Source of the DNA: Bradyrhizobium erythrophlei
Lineage (GTDB): Bacteria; Pseudomonadota; Alphaproteobacteria; Rhizobiales; Xanthobacteraceae
DNA length: 64,000 nucleotides
NCBI RefSeq assembly: GCF_900142985.1
Contig: NZ_LT670849.1
Location: 6,712,501 to 6,776,500 of the forward strand
Direction: 5' to 3'
Made by a program: the position numbers and the translations under genes
The notes under the pieces: generated by a model
Database searches by the model: none
Seen by the model: the letters and a program-made list of their open reading frames with translations, nothing else
Told to the model about the DNA's origin: nothing
In this document: one piece after another, positions 45,927 through 54,265 of the stretch
How positions within the stretch are numbered: position 1 is the stretch's first letter
How the letters are laid out: each line of letters starts with the position of its first letter

Positions 45927-47146
45927 GGGTTCAACCGATCGCTGCAACACATTCTGCGAACTTCTCAGCTGGAGTCTGATAGAGCAAGGTCTTTCGAGGT
46001 CTTTCATTGAGCTGCCTTGCGATTGCGCTGAGCTTGGCCTGGCTATGCACGGATAGATTGGTGCCACGCGGAAGATACTGGCGCAGCAATCTGTTGGTGT
46101 TTTCGTTTGACCCGCGCTGCCAGGGACAGCGAGGGTCACAGAAGTAGACGTCGACCTCGGTGGCTAATGTCAGGCGCTGATGATCGGCGAGCTCTTTGCC
46201 TCTGTCCCAGGTCAGCGACCGGTAAAGTTCGCTGGGCAGTCGCTGCGATTGCTTGATGAGCGCCGAGACGACGCTTTCGGTGTCCTTGTTCGCAACCTTG
46301 ACCAGCATCACGTAGCGCGAATGGCGCTCGACAAGTGTTGCGACATAGCTGTTCCTCGATCCGCCGATCAGGTCGCCTTCCCAGTGGCCTGGGACCGCAC
46401 GATCTTCAACAGATGCTGGTCGTTCTCTGATGGATACGGCATCCTTGATCTGGCCGAGCCCGTTCCGTTTCAGGCTGGCGTACCTGGAACGGCGGATCGT
46501 GCGTTTTGCTCTCAGGTGCTCAAGCAACTCTTTTTTCAACACGCCGCGCGCCTGAATGAACAGGCTGCGATAGATCGTTTCGTGTGACACTTGCTTTTGT
46601 GGCTCCTCCGGATATGTGCGCTTGAGCCAGCCAGCTATTTGTTCCGGCGACCATTGTCGCCGCAGCCCGATTGATACTGTTCGCCTCAAGAACGGGTGGC
46701 AAGCCAGCTTGCAAAGCTTGGGGCGCCGCGCCCGATCCCACGCGGCCTGATCTGATCCAGCAGCCCGGTAGCGGTCCGTTCCTCCGTTGCGGTTGACTTC
46801 GCGACTGACGGTCGATGCCGATCGTCCCAAGTGGCGCGCGATCGATCGCAACGAGCGGCGCATGCTGAGCCACCGAGAAATCTCCTCTCGTTCAGAAAGA
46901 CTGAGCGCCCGTTTGCCACGGCGCCGATCTGGTGGACGAATGCCACCGGTTGGCGAAATCACTGAAAAGACTGACGAAGAATCCCGGTCAAATCGACGTC
47001 CGATCGAACTCATCGGCTCGCCAGCCTGCCACCGATCCCAGATCTCAGACCGCAAAGCCGCAGAATAATGGATGCGAGGTCGCCGCTTCATGTTCACACT
47101 CCATCTTTGCTAAAAGACTAGAGTGTTGCGCCGACCGGTTGAGCCC
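45927..47146 (-). mobile_element. IS30-family insertion sequence (copy 2)
   Basis: Terminal inverted repeats GGGTTCAACCGATCGCTGCA (45927 on) and, in reverse, GGGCTCAACCGGTCGGCGCA (ending 47146), 24 bp with four to five differences. The termini share the TTCAAC(C/T)GxTC ... GCAACAC pattern of copy 1. No target duplication is evident. It lies about 110 bp after the IS110 transposase, probably next to the IS110 right end. Confidence 0.85.
45931..47097 (-). CDS. IS30 family transposase
   Basis: 388 residues, intact. HTH blocks LSLSEREEISRWLSMRRSLR and ARHLGRSASTVSREVNRNGG; DDE motifs GHWEGDLIGGSRNSY, TWDRGKELADHQ and GSNENTNRLLRQYLPRGTNL. It is similar in order and length to copy 1 but differs in many residues, so it is a separate IS30 member rather than a recent duplicate. 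The stop codon lies within the terminal repeat, as in copy 1. Confidence 0.94.
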   Translation of the reverse strand: MNMKRRPRIHYSAALRSEIWDRWQAGEPMSSIGRRFDRDSSSVFSVISPTGGIRPPDRRRGKRALSLSEREEISRWLSMRRSLRSIARHLGRSASTVSREVNRNGGTDRYRAAGSDQAAWDRARRPKLCKLACHPFLRRTVSIGLRRQWSPEQIAGWLKRTYPEEPQKQVSHETIYRSLFIQARGVLKKELLEHLRAKRTIRRSRYASLKRNGLGQIKDAVSIRERPASVEDRAVPGHWEGDLIGGSRNSYVATLVERHSRYVMLVKVANKDTESVVSALIKQSQRLPSELYRSLTWDRGKELADHQRLTLATEVDVYFCDPRCPWQRGSNENTNRLLRQYLPRGTNLSVHSQAKLSAIARQLNERPRKTLLYQTPAEKFAECVAAIG

Positions 47147-47485
47147 TCCCCCACTGTCTGTAAGACGGCAAGGCCGCCCCAAAGATTGTTCCGCCTCGTC
47201 TTCGAATCCCATACTGGAAGGGCCTTGGTGCCGATTCCGAAGAGAAGCACGAGCCCGTGGGCGACACCAACACCGCAAACATGGATAGTCTGAAAGTGCT
47301 TGACCCCTAACGGCCGATTAGAGAATTCGGACATTTGATCTCGCCCGTTCTGAGCCGTTCGCAAGCCATTTATCGACGACGCCTCGCCACAAATAGCTAT
47401 GGCTTTGCGCTTATTGGGCGCACCGTGCCCGGTGTGAGGGTCTTATGAGACGACGCACGTTCATCGCACTCATGGAGCGCCGCAA
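47147..47485. other. IS and signal-peptide debris
   Basis: No intact gene. The stretch around 47200-47300 (CTTGGTGCCGATTCCGAAG ... CGCAAACATGGATAGTC) looks to me like an end of an IS110/IS1111-type element, from memory. At 47445 an ATG opens MRRRTFIALM, the start of a Tat-type signal as in PF04392 binding proteins, but it switches to ERRKWANLF and stops after 27 codons. This seems to be a cut gene start fused to the hydrolase upstream region. Confidence 0.4.
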
Positions 47486-49261
47486 ATGGGCAAATCTGTT
47501 TCCGGCACTGAATCCGATCAGCGGAAGTTGAACGGGCCTCAAACGTCGGGCCGCGACTACCGTAACCTGTCAAAACCTCAACAGGAGGTAACCCGCGAAG
47601 ACGATGTGGCCGTGCCCATGCGTGACGGTGTGCAGCTCCTCGCCGACGTTTTTCGACCAACAACACCGGGCCGTTATCCGGTACTAATTGCGGCGTCACC
47701 GTATCCTCGCCAAATACAGGACCTAGGCGCGCCGATGGGCTTTATCGAAGCTGGCGCCAGCGACTACTTTGTGCCGCGCGGCTACGTCCACGTTATTGCC
47801 AACCTCCGCGGCACCAGCGGCTCAGGCGGGACTTTCGGCTTCTTTGACGGCCAGGAGCGGAAGGACATGTACGACCTGGTCGAATGGGCGGCGCAGCAAC
47901 CCTGGTCAGACGGCAATGTCGGCATGGTCGGCATCAGCTATTTCGCCATGACCCAGTTGGAGGCCGCGGTCAAGCGCCCGCCCCATCTCAAAGCCATCAT
48001 GCCAGTGGCGGGCACGTTCGACCTGTACGACTCGGCCACACACCACGGCCTTGTGAGCACTTCCTTCGTTACGCCGTTTCTTTCGATGATCGGAATGACT
48101 TCAGGACGTACCAACAAGCTGTGGCGAAGCAAGTTGCTCGACGCTGTCCGCAGTATCCTCCGCACGCCGGCCATTCACAGGAAGTTTGCCACCTTCAATG
48201 GTGAGGCGGCGATGACGGGGTTGAAAGTTCTTCTCAAGCTTCATCACGACCCGCATCCCTGGGATGACCTCTGGCGCGCCATCGTCGTGGAGCATCCGCT
48301 TCGCGATGCATGGTGGGATGATCGCAACATCCTGCCACTGCTGGATAGGGTAGAGGTGCCGGTCTATCTCGGCTGCGACTGGCAAAACGTGCCGTTGCAT
48401 CTTCCATCCACGTTCCCCGCGTTCCGAAAACTTACGAACAGCAAGCATGTTCAAGTCGCCATGCTGGGCGAGCACGGTCTGGCGTGGCCGTGGGAAAGCC
48501 TGCATGTCGAGGCGCTGGCGTGGTTCGACCACTGGCTCAAGGGACAGGACACCGGCATCCTGGAGGGACCGCGTTTCCGCTACATCCTCCCAGGCGCCGA
48601 AGGCTGGCGCGCCGCCGATACATGGCCGTTGCCGGATGTGACGCATCGGTCGCTCAGGCTTTGCGCGGACGGAACGCTCGGCGATGAAGAAGGCGCGAGC
48701 GGTTCGCGGACCTTGATGGCGCTTGGTGCCGGATTGAATCGCCCCCAGCCGAGCGAGACCGATCCGCCATCGTGCCTGACATGGGATAGCGCACCGCTGG
48801 ACCACGATCTCGACATGGTCGGCGAGATTGAAGTGCAACTCGACGCCATCAGCACTGCGGCCGACACGGCATGGATCGTTTTCCTGCACGATGTCGACGC
48901 CGACGGAACCGTCACCGACGTTACGGCGGGTTACCTCAGGGCCGGATTACGCGAGGTCGATGAGGCGGCCAGCCGTCCCGGCGCGCCTGACCTGCCGTGC
49001 CGGACCTTTCAGGCGGTGCCGATCGGCGAACGCGTGCACTACCGAATCCCGTTGGTAGCCAACGCCCGACGTTTTAGCGTCGGGCACCGCGTGCGGTTGT
49101 TCGTCACCAACGACGATCAGGACAGCAATATGCCTGCGATGCTGACTTTCCGTCACGCAAGCGTCGATACCAGTTGTTTGAACGTCGTCGAATCGTCATC
49201 GCGACTGCTGCTGCCCGTTATGCCGAGAGAAATGAAACAAACAACCGGCTCGTTCGCTTAA
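47486..49261 (+). CDS. CocE/NonD-type X-Pro dipeptidyl-peptidase (S15) family hydrolase
   Basis: 591 residues. Catalytic alpha/beta domain: VAVPMRDGVQLLADVFRPTT, oxyanion region YPVLIAASPYPRQ, nucleophile Ser in GNVGMVGISYFAMTQLEAAV, and His in MLGEHGLAWPWESLHVEALAWF. The C-terminal jelly-roll (PepX_C) begins near SCLTWDSAPLDHDLDMVGEI. No signal peptide, so cytosolic. Known members hydrolyse esters, acylases' beta-lactams or cocaine; the substrate here is unknown. The N-terminal 30 residues may not be native because the upstream sequence is rearranged. Confidence 0.88.
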   Translation: MGKSVSGTESDQRKLNGPQTSGRDYRNLSKPQQEVTREDDVAVPMRDGVQLLADVFRPTTPGRYPVLIAASPYPRQIQDLGAPMGFIEAGASDYFVPRGYVHVIANLRGTSGSGGTFGFFDGQERKDMYDLVEWAAQQPWSDGNVGMVGISYFAMTQLEAAVKRPPHLKAIMPVAGTFDLYDSATHHGLVSTSFVTPFLSMIGMTSGRTNKLWRSKLLDAVRSILRTPAIHRKFATFNGEAAMTGLKVLLKLHHDPHPWDDLWRAIVVEHPLRDAWWDDRNILPLLDRVEVPVYLGCDWQNVPLHLPSTFPAFRKLTNSKHVQVAMLGEHGLAWPWESLHVEALAWFDHWLKGQDTGILEGPRFRYILPGAEGWRAADTWPLPDVTHRSLRLCADGTLGDEEGASGSRTLMALGAGLNRPQPSETDPPSCLTWDSAPLDHDLDMVGEIEVQLDAISTAADTAWIVFLHDVDADGTVTDVTAGYLRAGLREVDEAASRPGAPDLPCRTFQAVPIGERVHYRIPLVANARRFSVGHRVRLFVTNDDQDSNMPAMLTFRHASVDTSCLNVVESSSRLLLPVMPREMKQTTGSFA

Positions 49262-49268
49262 TGACCGC

Positions 49269-49318
49269 TAATGGCACTTAGCCGCATGCCCGGTCGCGCT
49301 CGCGATGTCCGCTGTTCG
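49269..49318. repeat. GCACTTAGC / ATGTCCGCT dispersed repeat, copy 3
   Basis: TGGCACTTAGCCGCATGCCC then GGTCGCGCTCGCGATGTCCG CT-type end. It lies seven bases after the hydrolase stop. It shares GCGCTCGCGAT(G/T)TCCGCT with copy 4. Confidence 0.5.
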
Positions 49319-49434
49319 GGAGGAAGCAGACACCTTGTTATCACGTCGCCATGTCGGCGAATGGCCCAACTGCGACAGTTCCCTTCGAGTGTGCTAGTTT
49401 GAGCTGCTACGATGCCATGGGCTCGGGAGAGGCA

Positions 49435-50421
49435 ATGAAGCGGCGGGAGTTCATCACGATTGTAGGTGGTGTTGCAGCGGCCTGGCCGCTAGCAGCGCGG
49501 GCGCAGCAGGGAGAACGGGTGCGGATTGGCGTGCTGATGTCAGGGTTCGCGTCAGATCCCGAAAATCAGATCCGTATCGCGGCATTTCAACACAGGCTTG
49601 ATGAATTGGGTTGGACAGATGCCAGCAAAGTGCGGATCGATTACCGATGGAGCGGTAACGATGCCGATCACCTTCGAAGCTCCGCTGTGGAGCTTGTAGG
49701 GCTTGCGCCGGACGTGATTTTTGGCGGAACAACCTCAGCTACGGGAGCGCTCTTGCAGGTGACGCGCACCGTACCAATCGTGTTTGCGCTCGTCGCCGAC
49801 CCGGTGGGCGCGGGCTACGTTGAAAGTCTGGCGCGACCCGGCGGCAACGTCACCGGTTTCCTCCCCTTCGAGTATGGCATCGCCGGAAAATGGTTGGAAC
49901 TCCTCAAACAGATGTCGCCGGCGGTGACGCGAATGGCAGTCATTCGCGATCCCAACTCACCAACCGGTATTGGCCAATGGGCGGTAATCCAGGCCATGGC
50001 GCCATCGATTGGGGTTGAGCTAAGTCTGATCAATATCCGCGGCGCCGGCGAGCTGCAGCACGACATCACCGCTCTCGCGCGTTCGCCTAATAGTGGTCTC
50101 ATCGTAACCGGAACCCCATTGGCAACTCAACATCGCGAGCTGATCATCAAACTGGCGGCCGATCATAAGTTGCCCGCAATCTACTATGAGCGCTACTTCA
50201 TCACTGGCGGGGGCTTGATTTCCTACGGGTCACATTTTGTCGACCAGTTCCGGCGCGCCGCTGGCTATGTCGACCGCATACTTAAGGGCGAGAAGCCCGG
50301 TGATCTGCCGGTGCAAGCCCCAACCAGATACGAGTTGGTCGTAAATCTGAAAACTGCCAAAGCACTCGGCATCGACGTCCCACCAGCGCTGCTCGCTCGC
50401 GCTGACGAGGTGATCGAATGA
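49435..50421 (+). CDS. ABC transporter substrate-binding protein (PF04392 type), Tat signal
   Basis: About 328 residues from ATG 49435, with GGGAGAGGCA directly upstream. The signal MKRREFITIVGGVAAAWPLA ending ARAQQ is the hallmark of this large Bradyrhizobium/Rhodopseudomonas family. Domain blocks: RIGVLMSGFASDPENQIRIA, FGGTTSATGALLQVTRTVPI and ARPGGNVTGFLPFEYGIAGK. It is complete to the typical end (AKALGIDVPPALLARADEVI). No permease or ATPase is nearby, as is common for members of this family; the ligand is unknown. Confidence 0.88.
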   Translation: MKRREFITIVGGVAAAWPLAARAQQGERVRIGVLMSGFASDPENQIRIAAFQHRLDELGWTDASKVRIDYRWSGNDADHLRSSAVELVGLAPDVIFGGTTSATGALLQVTRTVPIVFALVADPVGAGYVESLARPGGNVTGFLPFEYGIAGKWLELLKQMSPAVTRMAVIRDPNSPTGIGQWAVIQAMAPSIGVELSLINIRGAGELQHDITALARSPNSGLIVTGTPLATQHRELIIKLAADHKLPAIYYERYFITGGGLISYGSHFVDQFRRAAGYVDRILKGEKPGDLPVQAPTRYELVVNLKTAKALGIDVPPALLARADEVIE

Positions 50422-50442
50422 GGTCGACCACTTCCGCTGTTG

Positions 50443-52017
50443 GCCGATTTTGTTGCAGAAGTCGGTTGAGACAGGCCTCGAACCGTGATTCCGTTGTGTT
50501 GACGCGAATCGCGGCGAGGTCGATCCATGATGGGCCGTCTGAAGAGTGACCAAGGTCAACTGTTCTACGAGTTTCATCTTAGCGAGACGGTTCCCGAAGA
50601 TCATCTGGTGCGGAAGATCGATGCTGCTCTCGATCTTTCCTGGCTTCGCAGCGAACTGGCACCTCATTATTCATCGATGGGTCGCCCATCAATCGATCCG
50701 GAGTTGATGATCCGGATGCTGGTCGTGGGGTATGTCTTTGCGATCCGCTCGGAGCGATTGATCTGCCGTGAAGTGCAGGTGAACCTCGCCTATCGCTGGT
50801 TCTGCAAGCTCGGCATCGAAGATGCCATCCCGGACCATTCAGCATTCTCGCGTGCCCGCAACGAGCGTTTCCGCGAGGGGAATGTTTTTCGCCACGTGTT
50901 CGAGCGGGTCGTCGAAGCGTGCCTCGCGGCTGGGCTGGTTGGGGGTGAAGGTTTTGCCGTTGATGCGAGCCTGATCGCGGCCGACGCCAACAAGCAGCGC
51001 TCGATCGCGGGTCAGGATTGGCGCAGGGATCGCGATCCCGCGAGGTCAGGCCGCGCGGTGAAGGAGTATCTGGCGACCCTTGACGATGCGGCGTGGGGTG
51101 CCGCCAGCGACGTCGTCCCGAAATTTGTCTCGCCGTCCGATCCGGCGGCGCAGTGGACCGGGGCTCACAAGGGGCCAGCGTTCTTCGCTTACTCCGACAA
51201 CTATCTCATCGACGTGAAGTTCGGCGTCATCGTTGACGTGGAGGCATCCCGCTCCATTCGCCAGGCCGAGGCCGGCGCGGCGAAGACCATGCTCGAGCGA
51301 ACAGAGGAGCGCTTCGGCCTCAAGCCGGAGCGGCTTGCGGCCGATACCGCCTACGGGACGGCTTCGATGCTGAACTGGCTGGTCGAGAAGGGCATCGCGC
51401 CACATATTCCGGTGAACGACAAGTCGCAGCGAGACGATGGCACTTTCTCACGCAGCGACTTTCGATATGACCCGGCAAGCGACATCTACCTCTGCCCGGG
51501 TGGAAAGCGGCTCAGGACGAGCGGCACGGTGCACAATGACAAGACGCTTCTGTATCGTGCCAGCAGGCGGGACTGCGGGATATGCCCGCTCAAACCCCAG
51601 TGCTGCCCAAAGGAGCCATCACGCAAGATCCCGCGCGACATCCATGAGCGCGCCCGCGACGTTGCCCGGTCTTTCGTTGGCTCCGAGGACTTTGAGCAGT
51701 CGCGGCGTGAGCGCAAGAAGATCGAGATGCGCTTTGCACACCTCAAACGTATCCTGAGGCTCGACCGGCTTCGACTGCGTGGCCCACGAGGGGCCCAGGA
51801 TGAATTTGTTCTGGCCGCCATCGCCCAGAACCTGCGACGGCTCGCCAAATTGGTCGCCCGGCCGCCGCCATATGCGCTTCAGTGCATCGCGTAGCGTCAC
51901 AGTTGCGTAAACATCAGGGTGGCAGCCGCTCAGGATTGAGCGGCATCAACCGCCCCGTCAAAAACCTCAATCGTAATCCTCGCCAAGCCAACCAACTACT
52001 TTCACAACAAAATCGGC
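50443..52017 (+). mobile_element. IS1182-like insertion sequence (copy A)
   Basis: Terminal repeats GCCGATTTTGTTGCAGAAGT (50443-50462) and, in reverse, GCCGATTTTGTTGTGAAAGT (51998-52017), 17 of 20 matching. The left end begins 21 bp after the stop of the binding-protein gene. No clear target duplication. Confidence 0.8.
50527..51894 (+). CDS. IS1182 family transposase (copy A)
   Basis: 455 residues, intact. N-terminal block HLVRKIDAALDLSWLRSELA then GRPSIDPELMIRMLVVGYVF; middle VGGEGFAVDASLIAADANKQ with a catalytic Asp; FFAYSDNYLIDVKFGVIVDV; C-terminal Cys cluster CGICPLKPQCCP and MRFAHLKRILRLDRLRLRGP. The motif order matches IS1182 (DUF772 plus DDE domain). It may be functional. Confidence 0.93.
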   Translation: MMGRLKSDQGQLFYEFHLSETVPEDHLVRKIDAALDLSWLRSELAPHYSSMGRPSIDPELMIRMLVVGYVFAIRSERLICREVQVNLAYRWFCKLGIEDAIPDHSAFSRARNERFREGNVFRHVFERVVEACLAAGLVGGEGFAVDASLIAADANKQRSIAGQDWRRDRDPARSGRAVKEYLATLDDAAWGAASDVVPKFVSPSDPAAQWTGAHKGPAFFAYSDNYLIDVKFGVIVDVEASRSIRQAEAGAAKTMLERTEERFGLKPERLAADTAYGTASMLNWLVEKGIAPHIPVNDKSQRDDGTFSRSDFRYDPASDIYLCPGGKRLRTSGTVHNDKTLLYRASRRDCGICPLKPQCCPKEPSRKIPRDIHERARDVARSFVGSEDFEQSRRERKKIEMRFAHLKRILRLDRLRLRGPRGAQDEFVLAAIAQNLRRLAKLVARPPPYALQCIA

Positions 52018-52106
52018 ACAAAACGGACATGCAGTTGCAGTCGCCGCATGTCGCCTGTTGGGGATGAACGGACGTCGGTCAGACGTCGGCTAAGGTCCGA
52101 GTTTGA

Positions 52107-53599
52107 CCGATTGTGTTGAAAAAGTCTTTGGTTGCGCGGGGAGTGGTTCGCTGATTCAGTCGTTATGAGAGGACTGAATCATGATGGGGCATCAGCAGGT
52201 TGAACAGGCTGCTTTGTTCTATGAGTTCTCGCTTGAGCGACACGTTCCGGCCAATCATTTTTTACGGTCGATCGATCGGTTCGTAGAGCTGGGCGAACTG
52301 AGACGGGAGCTATCTGCGTTTTACAGCACCATCGGACGTCCCTCGATCGCCCCGGAATTGATGATCCGAATGCTGCTGGTCGGGTACTGCTTCGGGATCC
52401 GATCTGAGCGGCGCCTGTGCGAAGAAGTCCACCTGAACCTGGCGTATCGCTGGTTTTGCCGCCTCGGGCTTGATGGCGATGTCCCCGACCACTCGACGTT
52501 CTCGAAGAACCGCCATGGTCGTTTCCGCGAGAGCGATCTGCTGCGACGGCTGTTTGAGACCATCTTGCGCCGCTGCATCAATGAGGGGCTGGTTGGCGGA
52601 GAAGGTTTTGCGGTCGATGCCAGCCTGATCAGGGCCGATGCCAATCGGCAGAATGGCGTTGAAGGTGAGAAGGGACTACCTCCGGAAGCTGCGAGCCGCG
52701 CCATTAATGAGTATCTGGGCGTATTGGACGATGCGGCATTTGGGGCCGCGACCGAGATCGTTCCCAAGTTCATCTCTCCGGCCGATCCAGCAGCACGCTG
52801 GACGGGTGCCCATGGCGGACAGGCATTCTTCGCGTACTCCACAAACTATCTGATCGATGTTGAGCATGCGATCATTGTCGATGTCGAACCAACCACCGCT
52901 ATCCGGCAGGCGGAAGTTCTCGCGGCTAAGCGCATGATCGAGCGAACCGCAAAGAGCTTTGCGCTTCACCCGTCTAAATTACTTGGTGACAGTGCCTATG
53001 GTTCGGCCGAGATGCTGAGCTGGCTGGTCGATGAACAAGGGATCGAGCCGCATGTGACCGTGTTCGACAAATCGGCGCGCAAGGACGGCACCTTCTCACG
53101 CGAGGACTTCAACTACGATCAAACCAAGGACGTTTATATCTGCCCTGGTGGAAAGACCCTGACCACCACAGGCACACGTGTCAATGACGGCGATACCTTG
53201 CTCTATCGGGCAAGCAAGGCAGATTGCAGCGCTTGTGCTCTCAGAGCGCGGTGTTGCCCGAGCACACCTGCTCGGAAGGTGCCACGCTCGATCCACGAGC
53301 ACGCCCGTGATATGGCGCGCCAGATTGCCAGGTCTTGGCAAGGTCGAACATCACGACGGCTGCGCAAGAAGGTCGAAATGCTGTTCGCTCACCTCAAGCG
53401 CATTCTCAAGCTGGACCGACTGCGACTACGGGGACCAAACGGCGCCCATGACGAGTTCCTACTCGCAGCAACCGCCCAGAACCTTCGGAAACTAGCCAAG
53501 CTGATCCCAATGCCGCAACCAAAGCCGGCCTGAGAAACGGCCAGCTTGCCGCCAATTTTAGTTACTTCGATCTTGAGCCGACTTCTTCAACGGAATCGG
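52107..53599 (+). mobile_element. IS1182-like insertion sequence (copy B)
   Basis: Terminal repeats CCGATTGTGTTGAAAAAGTC (52107-52126) and, in reverse, CCGATTCCGTTGAAGAAGTC (53580-53599), 17 of 20 matching. It follows copy A by only 90 bp; both point the same way, but they are different members (proteins align but diverge widely). Confidence 0.8.
52181..53533 (+). CDS. IS1182 family transposase (copy B)
   Basis: 450 residues, intact. Same block order as copy A: NHFLRSIDRFVELGELRREL, GRPSIAPELMIRMLLVGYCF, VGGEGFAVDASLIRADANRQ, CSACALRARCCP and MLFAHLKRILKLDRLRLRGP. Sequence similarity to copy A is strong in these blocks and weak in the linkers, so they are distinct IS members. Confidence 0.93.
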   Translation: MMGHQQVEQAALFYEFSLERHVPANHFLRSIDRFVELGELRRELSAFYSTIGRPSIAPELMIRMLLVGYCFGIRSERRLCEEVHLNLAYRWFCRLGLDGDVPDHSTFSKNRHGRFRESDLLRRLFETILRRCINEGLVGGEGFAVDASLIRADANRQNGVEGEKGLPPEAASRAINEYLGVLDDAAFGAATEIVPKFISPADPAARWTGAHGGQAFFAYSTNYLIDVEHAIIVDVEPTTAIRQAEVLAAKRMIERTAKSFALHPSKLLGDSAYGSAEMLSWLVDEQGIEPHVTVFDKSARKDGTFSREDFNYDQTKDVYICPGGKTLTTTGTRVNDGDTLLYRASKADCSACALRARCCPSTPARKVPRSIHEHARDMARQIARSWQGRTSRRLRKKVEMLFAHLKRILKLDRLRLRGPNGAHDEFLLAATAQNLRKLAKLIPMPQPKPA

Positions 53600-53645
53600 C
53601 ACTTAGCCGACACGTCCCGGGCGCGCTCGCGATTTCCGCTCCTGG
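53598..53645. repeat. GCACTTAGC / ATGTCCGCT dispersed repeat, copy 4
   Basis: GGCACTTAGCCGACACGTCC then GGGCGCGCTCGCGATTTCCG CT-type end, directly at the IS1182 copy B right end. Confidence 0.5.
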
Positions 53646-53834
53646 CGGCCTCTTTCATTCGCGGTGTACAACTAGGACAGCACCCGTGGCCTATTTCGAT
53701 CCTAACGCAGTGACCTATTTTGCCGCATTGACTCACCGTGTTGAAGGCGAGCAAAGTTGGTCATCACCGTCCTAGTCACGGCAGTTATCGGTGACAGAGA
53801 GTGTTGCGCTCCCGCCTGGTCCAGCGTGAGCATC

Positions 53835-54011
53835 ATGCCGAAAAATCCGCCACCTCCTATTTGCATGAACTGCCGCAGGCCGATGCAATTTTTGCTGCGC
53901 AAGAATATCGGCGGCCGGAAGTTTCAGTGCCCCTATTGCGAGGGTGACGACCCGCTGCGGTCGGCCGAGGTGGCAAAGCTCCTAACTGGTGAATTGCGGC
54001 CCTTGAAGTAA
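53835..54011 (+). CDS. small zinc-ribbon protein
   Basis: 58 residues from ATG 53835. Two CxxC pairs: PPPICMNCRRPMQFLLRKN and KFQCPYCEGDDPLR, spaced about 20 residues apart, then a short basic/hydrophobic tail. A longer in-frame start at 53757 exists but its residues do not look coding. Similar small zinc ribbons are common in Bradyrhizobium. The function is unknown. Confidence 0.65.
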   Translation: MPKNPPPPICMNCRRPMQFLLRKNIGGRKFQCPYCEGDDPLRSAEVAKLLTGELRPLK

Positions 54012-54094
54012 GGTCGCGTCAGCTTCAGAGTGGTCTGTTTTGCTCAGATCGGACTGAGAAAACAGGGTACTGTTCACTCCGTAAGAGAGTGTCC

Positions 54095-54199
54095 ATGACT
54101 TACACCCTCGCCATCATCTTGGCGCTCCTAGGGTTCGCCGCCAGCGCGATCACGGTCATTGCTGTGTGGGACGCGCTCCGGCGACAACGAAGAATTTAA
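54095..54199 (+). CDS. 34-residue membrane microprotein
   Basis: MTYTLAIILALLGFAASAIT then VIAVWDALRRQRRI: one hydrophobic helix and a basic cytoplasmic tail. AAGAGAG lies about ten bases upstream, and an intrinsic terminator follows directly, so this is probably a real one-gene unit. The function is unknown. Confidence 0.5.
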   Translation: MTYTLAIILALLGFAASAITVIAVWDALRRQRRI

Positions 54200-54224
54200 G
54201 GCCGCCCAATTGGCGGCCTCTTTC
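54200..54224 (+). terminator. intrinsic terminator after the 34-residue ORF
   Basis: Stem GGCCGCC / GGCGGCC with loop CAATT, followed by TCTTTC. Its position one base after the stop codon is typical of short genes. The other strand carries the 3' end of the integrase gene 42 bp on. Confidence 0.75.
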
Positions 54225-54265
54225 ATATCAAGCCAAGCGTCATTAATCTCCGCCAGCTTCCGCCA

